A stretch of DNA of 64,000 nucleotides from the NCBI GenBank assembly GCA_022821275.1, contig JAJEDY010000094.1, forward strand, positions 1 to 64,000. Direction: 5' to 3'. Position 1 is the stretch's first letter. The number at the start of each line of letters is the position of its first letter. Position numbers and translations under genes: made by a program. The notes beneath the pieces were generated by a model. That model was not told the DNA's origin, did no database searches, and saw only the letters and a program-made list of their open reading frames with translations. Below, in pieces: positions 37,665-46,989 of this stretch. The stretch comes from Candidatus Latescibacterota bacterium. Its GTDB lineage: Bacteria > Latescibacterota > UBA2968.

Positions 37665-38543
37665 ATGCGATTTTTAGACTATTTTAATGGCGATCAGCCG
37701 GTCATTTCTTTTGAGATTTATCCGCCGCAGACGCAGGGGGGGATGCGCGCGCTCAAAGCGCGGGTTGTTCCCAATTTGCTCAAGCTGAATCCCAGTTATA
37801 TGACGGTTACGTATGGCGCAGGTGGCTCGACGCGCGCGAAAACGCTGGAGATTGCCTCGCTTATTCAGAATGAATTTGGGCTGACTGCGGCGTGTCATCT
37901 CACATGTGTGGGGTCATCTCGAACGGATATCGATGATATTTTGCAGGCGATTCGCGCAGAGGGTATCCGCAATATTGTCGCGCTTCGCGGCGATCCTCCT
38001 CGCGGAGAAGATACTTTTGTGCCCGCGAAGGATGGATTTGCTTACGGCAATGAACTCGTGGCGCATATTCGCAGCACTGAACCGAAAGGCGATGGGTTTG
38101 GGTTGGCTGTTGCGGGATATCCCGAGAAACACCTCGAAGCGCCCGATTTTGATACGGATATTGCAAATCTCAAGCGCAAGGTCGATTCCGGTGGGGATAT
38201 TGTTATTACACAGCTTTTTTACAATAACGATTACTTTTTTCGTTTTGTCGATCGCGTGCGTGCAGCCCATATCACAGCACCTGTTGTTCCGGGGTTGATG
38301 CCGATTCTCGCGGCAGGGCAGATACAGCGCATTGCGTCTTTGTGCGGCTCTGAGATCCCGGAGGATTTGCAGGATCATCTCAAGGGTGCTGTGGATGATG
38401 AAGACAAGGCGATGAATATCGGTATTGATCAGTGCATCGAGCAGGCGACCGAATTGCTCGAACAGGGCGTGCCGGGTATTCACTTTTACGTGCTGAACAA
38501 ATCCACTCACATGCGCCAGATTATCAAAGCGCTTCCGCTCTAA
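37665..38543 (+). CDS. metF: 5,10-methylenetetrahydrofolate reductase
   Basis: 292 residues. MetF reduces methylene-THF to methyl-THF with FAD. It shows ISFEIYPPQTQGG (the catalytic Glu), SYMTVTYGAGGSTR, HLTCVGSSRTDI, NIVALRGDPPRGE, the DIVITQLFYNNDYFFRFVDRV segment and PGIHFYVLN at the C-terminus. Its 3' end overlaps the convergent chorismate-lyase-like gene by 20 bp. Confidence 0.96.
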   Translation: MRFLDYFNGDQPVISFEIYPPQTQGGMRALKARVVPNLLKLNPSYMTVTYGAGGSTRAKTLEIASLIQNEFGLTAACHLTCVGSSRTDIDDILQAIRAEGIRNIVALRGDPPRGEDTFVPAKDGFAYGNELVAHIRSTEPKGDGFGLAVAGYPEKHLEAPDFDTDIANLKRKVDSGGDIVITQLFYNNDYFFRFVDRVRAAHITAPVVPGLMPILAAGQIQRIASLCGSEIPEDLQDHLKGAVDDEDKAMNIGIDQCIEQATELLEQGVPGIHFYVLNKSTHMRQIIKALPL

Positions 38544-39141
38544 GTGGAAATTTCTCAGTGATTAGCATGATTGGCTTTGTATTGGCGAATACCCTGTAGG
38601 TGCGGCTGAGAAGTGGTTCCCCTTCAAGATGCGCGATGGCTTCTGGCAAATCTCGTGCGGTTTCACAGTAGCACCACAACAATTCACGGCGGGTTTCCAG
38701 TCCGCTGTTTTGCAGAATTCCCCCCAATCCCGCAGGATCTGATTCCAATCCATCTAAAATGCCTTTTGGCAAGTGTTGTGGTACAATGAGAGATGTGGCA
38801 TACGCCTGAGTTTTCGGCATGTAGTTGCCTGTTGCGGGTGTTTGTAGTATCACTTGTCGCGCGATGACAGGTGCCCCTGATGACAGCTCGAGCCAGATAT
38901 GCTCGGAGCAGAGTGTCTGTTTCGCCTGGTGGAGGAGCACGACTTCCACTGGTGCGAGTGTATAGGCTTCGATGAGCCTTGTGACGGTGCCGTCGGTGAC
39001 GATCAATGCCCGTTGGAATGGCGTTAACTGCGCGATATTGATTTCTCTCGACATCGCTGGTCTTTCTGCCTGTGCGACAAATATATTTTTTACGTGCGTG
39101 TCAATAAAAGTTGTCGAATTGAAAATTGTATCTGTCTTCAT
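38524..39141 (-). CDS. chorismate pyruvate-lyase-like protein (DUF98/UbiC superfamily)
   Basis: 205 residues. The pattern LTPFQRALIVTDGTVTRLIEAYTLAPVEVVLLHQ...LSRTYRVFANTKPIMLITEKFPL matches the archaeal/cyanobacterial chorismate lyase family (DUF98), where the late Arg and Glu contact the product 4-hydroxybenzoate. The protein could therefore make 4-hydroxybenzoate from chorismate. The start at 39141 with AGGAGG upstream is preferred. There are no quinone-synthesis genes nearby. Confidence 0.75.
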   Translation of the reverse strand: MKTDTIFNSTTFIDTHVKNIFVAQAERPAMSREINIAQLTPFQRALIVTDGTVTRLIEAYTLAPVEVVLLHQAKQTLCSEHIWLELSSGAPVIARQVILQTPATGNYMPKTQAYATSLIVPQHLPKGILDGLESDPAGLGGILQNSGLETRRELLWCYCETARDLPEAIAHLEGEPLLSRTYRVFANTKPIMLITEKFPLRAEAL

Positions 39142-39271
39142 TGAGCTATTGTCCTCCTGTATATACAGTCGTTGTGTAACGCAGGTGAACTTTATACACA
39201 TAAAGACAAAAAAAGTTCTTTGAAACATTGCATGTGTGATTCTAATCCGTTATTTTGACAGAAAGGACAGC

Positions 39272-40036
39272 ATGCGAATTATCAGTTGGAATGTAAACGG
39301 GTTGCGGGCGGCGCTTCGCAAGGGGTTTATCGATCATGTTGAAATGCTAAATCCCGATGTGATCCTTTTGCAAGAAATTCGGGTTTTGCCCGAGCAACTA
39401 TCTGCGATCGAACGCAATCCCGAGGGATGGCATGTTATCTGGCATCCAGCCGAGCGCAAGGGCTATGCGGGTACAGCGGTATGGTCTCGCACGCCTGTAA
39501 GTGAGGAAGAGCGCGGTGTGGGAGAGGGCGATTCTGAAGGTCGGATTTTGCGGGTGAGCACCCGGGGACTTCAATTCGTTAGCGTGTACCTGCCTTCGGG
39601 ATCATCGGGCGATGAGCGCCAGGCGATCAAGGAGTGCTGGCTGGATCGCTTTCGCCCCTGGGCCGATGGTCTGGTCAAAAAACGGGTTCCCACAATTATG
39701 GGTGGTGATTTTAATATCGCGCATACCGAACGGGATATTTTTTATGCTAAGAGCAACGAAAAGAATTCGGGTTTTTTGCCGCATGAACGCGCGTGGATGG
39801 GCGATCTCATCTCATCGGGCTGGCGCGATTTTACGCGGGAGCAATACGGCGATGTTCAGGGGCCATATTCGTGGTGGTCCAATCGGGGCAGAGCCAGAGA
39901 GTTGGATCGCGGCTGGCGCATTGATTATTTGTTGGGCAATGCGGCAGCAGCAAAGCGCGTGCAATCAGCCCATGTTGACCGCGAAGGCGGCATGATCATA
40001 TCTGATCACGCACCGGTTGTCGTGGATTTGAAATAG
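39272..40036 (+). CDS. xth: exodeoxyribonuclease III (AP endonuclease)
   Basis: 254 residues. Family core: MRIISWNVNGLRAAL (Asn ligand), DVILLQEIRV (metal Glu), SVYLPSGSSG, MGGDFNIAHTERDI (catalytic Asp/Asn) and GMIISDHAPVVVDL (catalytic SDH). It cleaves apurinic sites and degrades 3' ends in base-excision repair. The start follows AAAGGAC. It begins a short plus-strand run toward tldD. Confidence 0.95.
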   Translation: MRIISWNVNGLRAALRKGFIDHVEMLNPDVILLQEIRVLPEQLSAIERNPEGWHVIWHPAERKGYAGTAVWSRTPVSEEERGVGEGDSEGRILRVSTRGLQFVSVYLPSGSSGDERQAIKECWLDRFRPWADGLVKKRVPTIMGGDFNIAHTERDIFYAKSNEKNSGFLPHERAWMGDLISSGWRDFTREQYGDVQGPYSWWSNRGRARELDRGWRIDYLLGNAAAAKRVQSAHVDREGGMIISDHAPVVVDLK

Positions 40037-40056
40037 CTAATACACAGGAGATTTTC

Positions 40057-41487
40057 ATGCACACTCTTGAAACACATCCTTTTGCAGCCTTATTCGGCGT
40101 TGATGAAAGCGTGGCTACGCAGGCATTGTCCGAAGCGATGTCTCGAGGTGCCGAATTTGCCGATCTCTATTTTCAATATGTGCGTACGACCTCTCTGAGT
40201 TTGGAAGATGGGATTGTTTCCCAGGCGAGTACAGGTATTGATCAGGGCGTGGGGATTCGCGCGGTAATTGGGGATCAGGTTGGCTATGCTTTTTCCGAGA
40301 GTTTAGAGGCGGATGCGATTTATGTAGCTGCTCGGACAGCGGCTGCGATAGCAGAGGGCACAAAAAATGTGCCACCGCAACACTTGCAGGGTAGAGAGAC
40401 CGATAATTACTACGCGATTGACCGCGACTGGGATGAGATCAATATTACCGAACGCCTGCCATTGGTGCAAAGTGCAGAGGCTATGACTCGCGCAATGGAT
40501 TCTTCAATAGAAAAGGTGTCTGTGGGGTGGATGGATAGGGATGAGCGCGTGCTCATTGTGACCAGCGATGGTGTTTTCAGTACAGACCGACGGCCTATGG
40601 CGACGCTGTATTGCTCGGTGACAGCCAATAAGAATGGCGTGCGACAAAGCAATGGGGCTTCGGTTTCCCGGCGCGAAGGTATTGGCTATTTTACCGAAGA
40701 GAATATCAAAGCGGTCTGCCAAAAGGCGGTTGATCGCACGATGATTCTCTTTGAGGCGCAGCGTCCTCCTGCTGGCGAGATGCCGGTGGTGCTTGCAGCA
40801 GGTGCTTCGGGTATTTTGCTCCACGAGGCGATTGGGCACGGTCTGGAGGCGGATTTTAATCGCAAAGGTACTTCTATTTACGCGACGATGATGAACGAGA
40901 AGGTTGCCCCGGATTTTGTAACGATTGTCGATGACGGCTTGCAGGAAAATGATCGCGGGGCGCTCAATGTAGATGACGAGGGCCAGGATACTGCGTGTAC
41001 GACGCTTATTGAAAACGGTGTCTTAAGAAGCTATTTGCACGACCGCATTTCGGCCAAACACTACGGGGTTTCACCCACGGGATCGGGCCGCCGAGAGAGT
41101 TTTCGGCATGTTCCTATGCCGCGTATGCGATCTACGTATATGCTCGATGGCCCACACACCCGCGACGAGATTATTCGCGCTGTCGATTACGGCATTATTG
41201 CCGATACGTTTACGAATGGACAGGTGCAAATAGGGGCGGGTGATTTTACTTTTTATATCAAGAATGGATGGCTTATCGAAGGGGGCAAAATCACTGCGCC
41301 GATCAAGGATGTGAATATTATCGGCAATGGTCCAGAGGCATTAAAAAATGTGGTTATGGCAGCCGGCGATGCCGTGTTGGACGATGGTAGCTGGACGTGT
41401 GGAAAAAATGGACAAGGCGTGCCCGTTTCGATGGGTGTGCCGACGCTGCTGGTGGAAAAAAGTATGACTGTGGGTGGGGTGAATTAA
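40057..41487 (+). CDS. tldD: TldD metalloprotease
   Basis: 476 residues. The metal site is LHEAIGHGLEADFNRKGTS (HExxxH), with the later EGGKITAPIKDVNIIGNGPEAL segment conserved in TldD. Together with TldE/PmbA it degrades unfolded peptides and processes microcins. Its stop codon is directly followed by the ATG of the pmbA-like gene, so the pair is translated together. Confidence 0.95.
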   Translation: MHTLETHPFAALFGVDESVATQALSEAMSRGAEFADLYFQYVRTTSLSLEDGIVSQASTGIDQGVGIRAVIGDQVGYAFSESLEADAIYVAARTAAAIAEGTKNVPPQHLQGRETDNYYAIDRDWDEINITERLPLVQSAEAMTRAMDSSIEKVSVGWMDRDERVLIVTSDGVFSTDRRPMATLYCSVTANKNGVRQSNGASVSRREGIGYFTEENIKAVCQKAVDRTMILFEAQRPPAGEMPVVLAAGASGILLHEAIGHGLEADFNRKGTSIYATMMNEKVAPDFVTIVDDGLQENDRGALNVDDEGQDTACTTLIENGVLRSYLHDRISAKHYGVSPTGSGRRESFRHVPMPRMRSTYMLDGPHTRDEIIRAVDYGIIADTFTNGQVQIGAGDFTFYIKNGWLIEGGKITAPIKDVNIIGNGPEALKNVVMAAGDAVLDDGSWTCGKNGQGVPVSMGVPTLLVEKSMTVGGVN

Positions 41488-42804
41488 ATGGAACGAGAAC
41501 TTCTCCAACAGGCCGAGCAGGCGGTTGAACTGGCGCTAAAAACTGGGGCAAATGATGCGATAGCGCGGGTGCGGGATGAAAACAGTGCGGAATACACGTA
41601 TCGCGATGGAAATATTGAGCAGGTTCAACAAAGTGCTACCCGCGGCTTGAGCATTCAATTGTATGTCAATGGGCGGTATTCCACACACCAGACCTCGGAT
41701 TTGCGCGCGGCGTCTGTTGCCCGGTTTATCGAAGATGCCGTTGCGCTGACGCAGCATCTGGCCGAAGATCCGCATCGCGTTATTCCCGATGCTGCATTGT
41801 ATGAAGGTCGTCCGGATACCGATCTCCAATCCGACGATGCTGCGGTGCGCGATTTGCCCCGCGAAGCGTGTATTGACTGGCTCAAAAAGATGGATGCTGT
41901 CACCCATACAGATGATCGCGTGGTGAGTGCTACTGCTGATGTTTATTATGGCTGGAATACGTCGGCTCGGGTGAGTTCAAATGGATTTTCGGGGATACAG
42001 AGCGGGACTTCGATAGGCTATGGCGCGAGTGTGACGCTCAAAGAGGGTGCGCACGGGCGTCCCGAAGATCATCGCTATGTGCGGGCGCATCATTTGTCGG
42101 ATTTGCCCGATCCGGAGGCAGTTGCTCGCGAGGGACTCGACCGCGCACTTTCCCGATTGGGTAGTGAAAAAGCATCGAGCGGGCGGGCGACTATGGTGGT
42201 TGATCCCGAAGCGGGCGGGCGTTTGATGGGCACAATATGGGGTGCGTTGCAGGCGCGCAGTATCCAGCAGAACCGGTCTTTTCTCGCTGATAAAAAAGAC
42301 GCGCAAATTGCCAATTCGCTTCTGACGGTGACAGATGATCCCCTGATGGTGCGCGGTCTCGCATCCCGGCATTACGATGGCGAGGGTATTTCTGCAAGGC
42401 ACAGGTGTGTCGTAGATCAGGGCGTTTTGCAAATGTATTACGTCGATACGTATTACGGGCGCAAACTCGGCTGGGAGCCGACGACTGGCATGTCGTCCAA
42501 TCTCGTTTTTGCGCCGGGCGAGAAAGATATCAATGGTCTGATTGCAGAGATTGGAGACGGCTTTCACGTCACGTCCTGGCTCGGTGGCAATGCCGATACG
42601 ACGACTGGAGATTTTTCTTATGGTTTTCGCGGCTTCCGCATTGCCAATGGACAGAAAACAGGTGCGGTATCGGAAATGAATATCGCTGGCAATTTTCTCG
42701 ATTTGTTGGAAAACCTCGTCGCTGTGGGCAATGATCCCAATGTCTATTCCAGCATGCAAACGCCTACTCTGGTTTTTGACAATGTGGCGTTTAGCGGGAA
42801 GTAG
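41488..42804 (+). CDS. pmbA: TldE/PmbA-family subunit of the TldD/E protease
   Basis: 438 residues, homologous to TldD along its length but lacking the HExxxH zinc site; the matching region reads GRLMGTIWGALQARS. ASRHYDGEGISARHRCVVDQGVLQMYYVDTYYGRKLG and TTGDFSYGFRGFRIANGQKTGAV are family landmarks. It forms a heterodimer with TldD that builds the substrate cavity. Starts at the base after the tldD stop. Confidence 0.93.
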   Translation: MERELLQQAEQAVELALKTGANDAIARVRDENSAEYTYRDGNIEQVQQSATRGLSIQLYVNGRYSTHQTSDLRAASVARFIEDAVALTQHLAEDPHRVIPDAALYEGRPDTDLQSDDAAVRDLPREACIDWLKKMDAVTHTDDRVVSATADVYYGWNTSARVSSNGFSGIQSGTSIGYGASVTLKEGAHGRPEDHRYVRAHHLSDLPDPEAVAREGLDRALSRLGSEKASSGRATMVVDPEAGGRLMGTIWGALQARSIQQNRSFLADKKDAQIANSLLTVTDDPLMVRGLASRHYDGEGISARHRCVVDQGVLQMYYVDTYYGRKLGWEPTTGMSSNLVFAPGEKDINGLIAEIGDGFHVTSWLGGNADTTTGDFSYGFRGFRIANGQKTGAVSEMNIAGNFLDLLENLVAVGNDPNVYSSMQTPTLVFDNVAFSGK

Positions 42805-42830
42805 GTAACTGGCCTATCAGAGGTGACATA

Positions 42831-44114
42831 ATGTCTGTCGCGTCCAAAACGCCGCGCCATATTGCGCTGGATATTCTCTGTCGCGTTGAACGGGGCGCAT
42901 ATCTCGACCGCTTACTCGACGCGCAGCGCGAGCATATCCGCGATCCCGATGGCGACTTGCTTCAACATCTCGTGCGGGGGACGCTGACCTATCGGGCGCG
43001 TCTCGACCATATTTTGACGCCCTATCTCAGAAAACCCCTGTCCAGACAGCACGCCAAACTCCGCAATCTCCTGCGTCTCGGTGTTTACCAACTCCAGTAT
43101 CTCGACCGCGTGCCGCCTTATGCGGTTGTTTCTGAATCCGTTATTCTCGCCCGTCACATTCTCGGAAATCCGGTTGCCAAACTGGTCAATGCTGTATTGC
43201 GCGGTGTGGCCGAAGACCGCAAGCCCGTTGTTTTTCCCGATTTTGATGATGATCCCGTCGCGTATCTCGCCCTTAAGACATCACATCCCCAATGGCTTGT
43301 CGCGCGATGGATCAAACGCTACGGCATAGATGAGACACGCGCTTTGTGTGAATTTGACAATGCCCAACCCACTCTGACCATTCGTCCCAATGCGTTGCGA
43401 ACGACGCCCGATGCTCTGCGCGAGCAACTCGCTCTTGAAGGGATTGGCACCGAGTTTGTAGGGTCCGATCTCCTCTCCGTATCCTCTGTGGGCCACCTTT
43501 TTCAGAGCAGGGCTTATTGCGATGGTCTCTTTAGCGTTCAGGGCACGGGGGCTGCAATGGTTGTTCCCCTGCTCGATCCCCAACCCGGTGAGGCTGTTCT
43601 CGATTTGTGTAGTGCGCCCGGTGGCAAAGCGATTGCTATGGCGGAGCGTATGAAAAATCGTGGTTTCATTCTCGCTACAGATCTCTATCCTCGCCGTCTC
43701 AAAATGCTAAAAAAAAACACGCACCGGCTCGGGTTTGCATGTGTTTACCCTCTCGCTGCCGATGCGCGTTATTTGGCTGTCAATCGCTTATTTGATCGGG
43801 TTCTGGTCGATGCGCCCTGTTCCTCGCTGGGTATTCTGAGTCACCATCCCGACCTGCGCTGGCGGAAATTCGATATTCGCGGTCTTTCGCGTTTGCAGCG
43901 TGCGCTTATCGAACGCGCTGCCGATTATGTGTGTCCGGGCGGCGTTCTCGTTTACAGCACCTGTACTCTCGAACCCGAAGAAAATGAGCGCGTTGTCGAA
44001 GACTTTTTAAGCGACCATTCGGATTTTCGGATTACCCATCCCCATTTACAATTGTTGCCCCATCAAACTGGTAATGACGGTGTTTTTGCCGTGCGGTTGA
44101 AGCGCTCCGTTTAA
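42831..44114 (+). CDS. rsmB: 16S rRNA (cytosine-967-C5)-methyltransferase
   Basis: 427 residues. N-terminal NusB-like domain (PRHIALDILCRVERGAYLDRLLD...RGTLTYRARLDHIL) then the RsmB catalytic domain: VQGTGAAMVVPLLDPQPGEAVLDLCSAPGGKAIAMAE, VDAPCSSLGIL (motif IV Cys) and VYSTCTLEPEENERVVEDFL (motif VI Cys). It methylates C967 of 16S rRNA. The stop overlaps the stop of the convergent sulfatase gene. Confidence 0.95.
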   Translation: MSVASKTPRHIALDILCRVERGAYLDRLLDAQREHIRDPDGDLLQHLVRGTLTYRARLDHILTPYLRKPLSRQHAKLRNLLRLGVYQLQYLDRVPPYAVVSESVILARHILGNPVAKLVNAVLRGVAEDRKPVVFPDFDDDPVAYLALKTSHPQWLVARWIKRYGIDETRALCEFDNAQPTLTIRPNALRTTPDALREQLALEGIGTEFVGSDLLSVSSVGHLFQSRAYCDGLFSVQGTGAAMVVPLLDPQPGEAVLDLCSAPGGKAIAMAERMKNRGFILATDLYPRRLKMLKKNTHRLGFACVYPLAADARYLAVNRLFDRVLVDAPCSSLGILSHHPDLRWRKFDIRGLSRLQRALIERAADYVCPGGVLVYSTCTLEPEENERVVEDFLSDHSDFRITHPHLQLLPHQTGNDGVFAVRLKRSV

Positions 44115-45595
44115 GCCAGTTCGTAGTGTCTGCGGTCAGGCTGAGGCACTGGCCGGGCATCTTCGGTGCTGATGCTCCAGTCGGCTAACCGCAGGCGCAT
44201 GGCGGCGAGGGCGTCGCGATGTCGATCTTCGTCGATCACATTGATCAACTCGCCTGGGTCGGCGACGAGGTCGTAGAGTTCGTCGCGGTCTCCCATGGGG
44301 TCGTGGACGTATTTCCATTCGCGGGTGCGGACCATCTTGCACCGACCGGCTGCCTCGCGCCACTGCAGGGTGTCAAGCAGGGTTTTGCGGCCCCATGGTT
44401 CGGGCAGTTTTTGCAGGTCGGCCATGGTGAAGAGCGGCCCTCCACTTCCGTATTCGGAGAAGGTCGCGTCCCGGGGTGTGGCTTCGGTTACGGTGGGTAG
44501 CGGTATTCCGTGCATGGAATGCGGTTGCGCCAGCCCTTGCAATTGCAATAGCGTGGGTACGACATCAATCAGATTGGCCATGCTCGAATCGCGCACTCCG
44601 GCGGTGACCTGCCCGGGCCAGGAGACGATCAGCGGCACCCGCGTCAGGCTGTCGTAGAAGACGCCGCCTTTGCATTGCATGGCGTGTTCTCCCATAAAGT
44701 CGCCGTGGTCCGAGCAAAAGACCACGATCGTCCGCTCTCGCAGCCCCAGTGCGTCGAGTTTGTCGAGTATTTGACCGAGCGCGTCGTCGATAAAGCGCAC
44801 CATGCCAAAATACGAGGCCGTAACGCCGTAAACGTCTTCAATTGGATCGCGGTGCATCCCCAGCATCTGGTAGAGCACGCGGTTGCGCTCGGGGGCGCGT
44901 TCGTCGTCAAATTCCCCATCGCGCCAGGGGGGAAGGTCAATGTTTTCCGGCGGGAATAAGGCCGCGTATTCAGCCGGGCACAGCCACGGTTCGTGCGGGT
45001 CGGGAAAGGATACCCACAGGGCGAAGGGCTGGTCCCGGTGTTTTTCGATAAAGCGCGTCGTCTGTCCGGCGATCAGCCCTGTGGAGTGGTCTTCCAATGG
45101 CAACTCGGAGGTGCCGTAGCTGAAGCGGGGGTTCTGATGGGCGAGCTGGCGATGTTCGGCGGCGACCTTGCGGCGACCTTCTGCCGGGCGGAACCAGTCC
45201 ATGCCATGCGTATCCTCGCCGCGACCGCCGTGGGTAAAGGGGTTCCACACGTCGAAGAGGGCCAAATCCTCCTCCCGTTGAAAGCAGTGGTTTTTGCCGA
45301 TCAGGCCCGTGGCGTAGCCTTCCGCTTTCCAGAGTTGCCATGCGTGTTCGGCACTGGCTGGCATCAGGGTCTGGTTGCGCCGCCCCCCGTGTGAATGGGG
45401 GAACTGCGAGGTCCAAAATGAGATGCGTGCTGGCACACAGAGCGGGTGTGGGGTGATTGCGTTTTCAAAGAGCACGCCGTCGGCGGCCAGGCGTTCCATC
45501 GACGGGGTTTGGCAAAAGGTGTTGCCGTAGAGATGGCTGGCCGTGGCGCGCTGTTGGTCGGTCATGATTACGAGGATGTTGGGGCGGTCGGTCAT
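44111..45595 (-). CDS. sulfatase (arylsulfatase/alkaline-phosphatase superfamily)
   Basis: 494 residues. The N-terminal PNILVIMTDQQR carries metal Asp/Gln; HPLCVPARISFWTSQFPHSHG has the CxPxR formylglycine site, where Cys would be converted to formylglycine; the metal Asp-His pair is FCSDHGDFMGEH. No signal peptide is obvious, so the location is unclear. No anaerobic maturase gene is nearby. It follows sat by about 20 bp on the same strand, a plausible sulfate link. GC-rich relative to neighbours. Confidence 0.92.
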   Translation of the reverse strand: MTDRPNILVIMTDQQRATASHLYGNTFCQTPSMERLAADGVLFENAITPHPLCVPARISFWTSQFPHSHGGRRNQTLMPASAEHAWQLWKAEGYATGLIGKNHCFQREEDLALFDVWNPFTHGGRGEDTHGMDWFRPAEGRRKVAAEHRQLAHQNPRFSYGTSELPLEDHSTGLIAGQTTRFIEKHRDQPFALWVSFPDPHEPWLCPAEYAALFPPENIDLPPWRDGEFDDERAPERNRVLYQMLGMHRDPIEDVYGVTASYFGMVRFIDDALGQILDKLDALGLRERTIVVFCSDHGDFMGEHAMQCKGGVFYDSLTRVPLIVSWPGQVTAGVRDSSMANLIDVVPTLLQLQGLAQPHSMHGIPLPTVTEATPRDATFSEYGSGGPLFTMADLQKLPEPWGRKTLLDTLQWREAAGRCKMVRTREWKYVHDPMGDRDELYDLVADPGELINVIDEDRHRDALAAMRLRLADWSISTEDARPVPQPDRRHYELA

Positions 45596-45614
45596 GGTGT
45601 TCTGTCTCGTTTTT

Positions 45615-46880
45615 TTATGTTGTTGCCGATGACATGGCTTTGCTCAATATTTCCGATGTGCTCGGGCGCATGATTCGGGGATCGACTTGTTCGCCATTGC
45701 TGAGCGTGTCGCGCACTTGAGAGCCGGAAATAAAGACCGGTTGTTCATCGGGGTGATTTTCCATCAAAACCACGCGGCCAATAGATTCGTAATACGCCGC
45801 AAATCCCACGTTCACGGGCTGAATTTGAAGTTCGCCATTCAGGTTTTCAAAAATTTCCTGTGCATCGAAGTCTCCCCAGATCGCACTGCCGTCGTGATAG
45901 GGCGCATCGGCGTGTTTGCGGCCAATAATGATGTCGGTAAATCCAAAGTTCTGGCGATAAATGGCGTGCATGACGGCTTCTTTGGGCCCGGCGTAGAACA
46001 TTTTGATATCCAGTCCGAGCAAAGTGACCCTGTCCGGTACGGATTCCCCGCGTTTTTTCCAGAGTTCCACATCGCTATCTCCTTCGCCCAGTCCTCGAGA
46101 TGCGATGAGTGCTTCGTAAGTTTGCATGCGAATTTCTGCGCGTACGTCGTCTGATTTGGTTTCGCCAACGAGGGGATTTAAGCACGCGCCTGCGTTGTGT
46201 CCCTGGCGAAGAAGTGTTTCTAAGCCATATACCAGTGCGTATTCGTGTGCCCGGTGCAGGGCATTGCGCGTTTGAAATGCCACAACGCGGTTCCAACCTT
46301 TTTGTGTCAGGAGAGGTCTGACTTCTCGCGGGCTGAGGACGTATTGTCCGAAATGTGGATTTTTGGGTTGGGGTAGTACTTGTATTTCACCGCCTATGAG
46401 ATGGGTTTTGTCGCCATCGCCATTCAGGACCATGTCGGCACCGGGATGGTCTGTGCGATCCGTTAAATATACGCGCTGGAGATATTTGGTTTTGTCCCAT
46501 TCAAAGATGTCGCTGATGTCCAGCATTGCCACGATTTCGCCAGATGTATTTTCCAGTGCGACGCTTTGTCCAACCGAAAGGGTTTTGGCGATATCTGAAC
46601 TCACGGGTAGTGATATTGGAATTGTCCAGGCATAGCGCTTCCCGCCTGCTTCGATGACGGATTCGTCGAGTACCCGGTGATAGGTTTGCGCATCCATCGG
46701 TCCTGTGAGCGGACTCAGGCCGCCGTCGCCAAAACGATAGACCGAGGATAGATCTGCATCGCTGACCGGGACGCGCGTCAGTTCGTTTGCTTTGGACAAA
46801 AATGTTTCGGCATCTGCTACCATGCGATTGACCGGTTCGGATAGACCTCCGTGGGGTGCAATCAGGGGTGTATCGGACAT
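45615..46880 (-). CDS. sat: sulfate adenylyltransferase (ATP sulfurylase)
   Basis: 421 residues of the single-chain Sat family: the ATP motif [18 protein letters not shown] (QTRNxxHxxHE), [37 protein letters not shown], and the C-terminal [30 protein letters not shown]. It forms APS from sulfate and [11 protein letters not shown] departs from the common GRDHAGVG, so assay would be needed for certainty. In this place it precedes a sulfatase gene; no APS kinase or reductase is visible. Confidence 0.9.
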   Translation of the reverse strand: MSDTPLIAPHGGLSEPVNRMVADAETFLSKANELTRVPVSDADLSSVYRFGDGGLSPLTGPMDAQTYHRVLDESVIEAGGKRYAWTIPISLPVSSDIAKTLSVGQSVALENTSGEIVAMLDISDIFEWDKTKYLQRVYLTDRTDHPGADMVLNGDGDKTHLIGGEIQVLPQPKNPHFGQYVLSPREVRPLLTQKGWNRVVAFQTRNALHRAHEYALVYGLETLLRQGHNAGACLNPLVGETKSDDVRAEIRMQTYEALIASRGLGEGDSDVELWKKRGESVPDRVTLLGLDIKMFYAGPKEAVMHAIYRQNFGFTDIIIGRKHADAPYHDGSAIWGDFDAQEIFENLNGELQIQPVNVGFAAYYESIGRVVLMENHPDEQPVFISGSQVRDTLSNGEQVDPRIMRPSTSEILSKAMSSATT

Positions 46881-46989
46881 TTGGGTAAACCTCCCGTGTT
46901 GTTTTTGATATTCTTGATTTACTAAGTCATCAATATATCGGTGGCCTACTTTCTGTCAAGAAATAAAGCGGTTTTGAGCCTCTGCTGCT

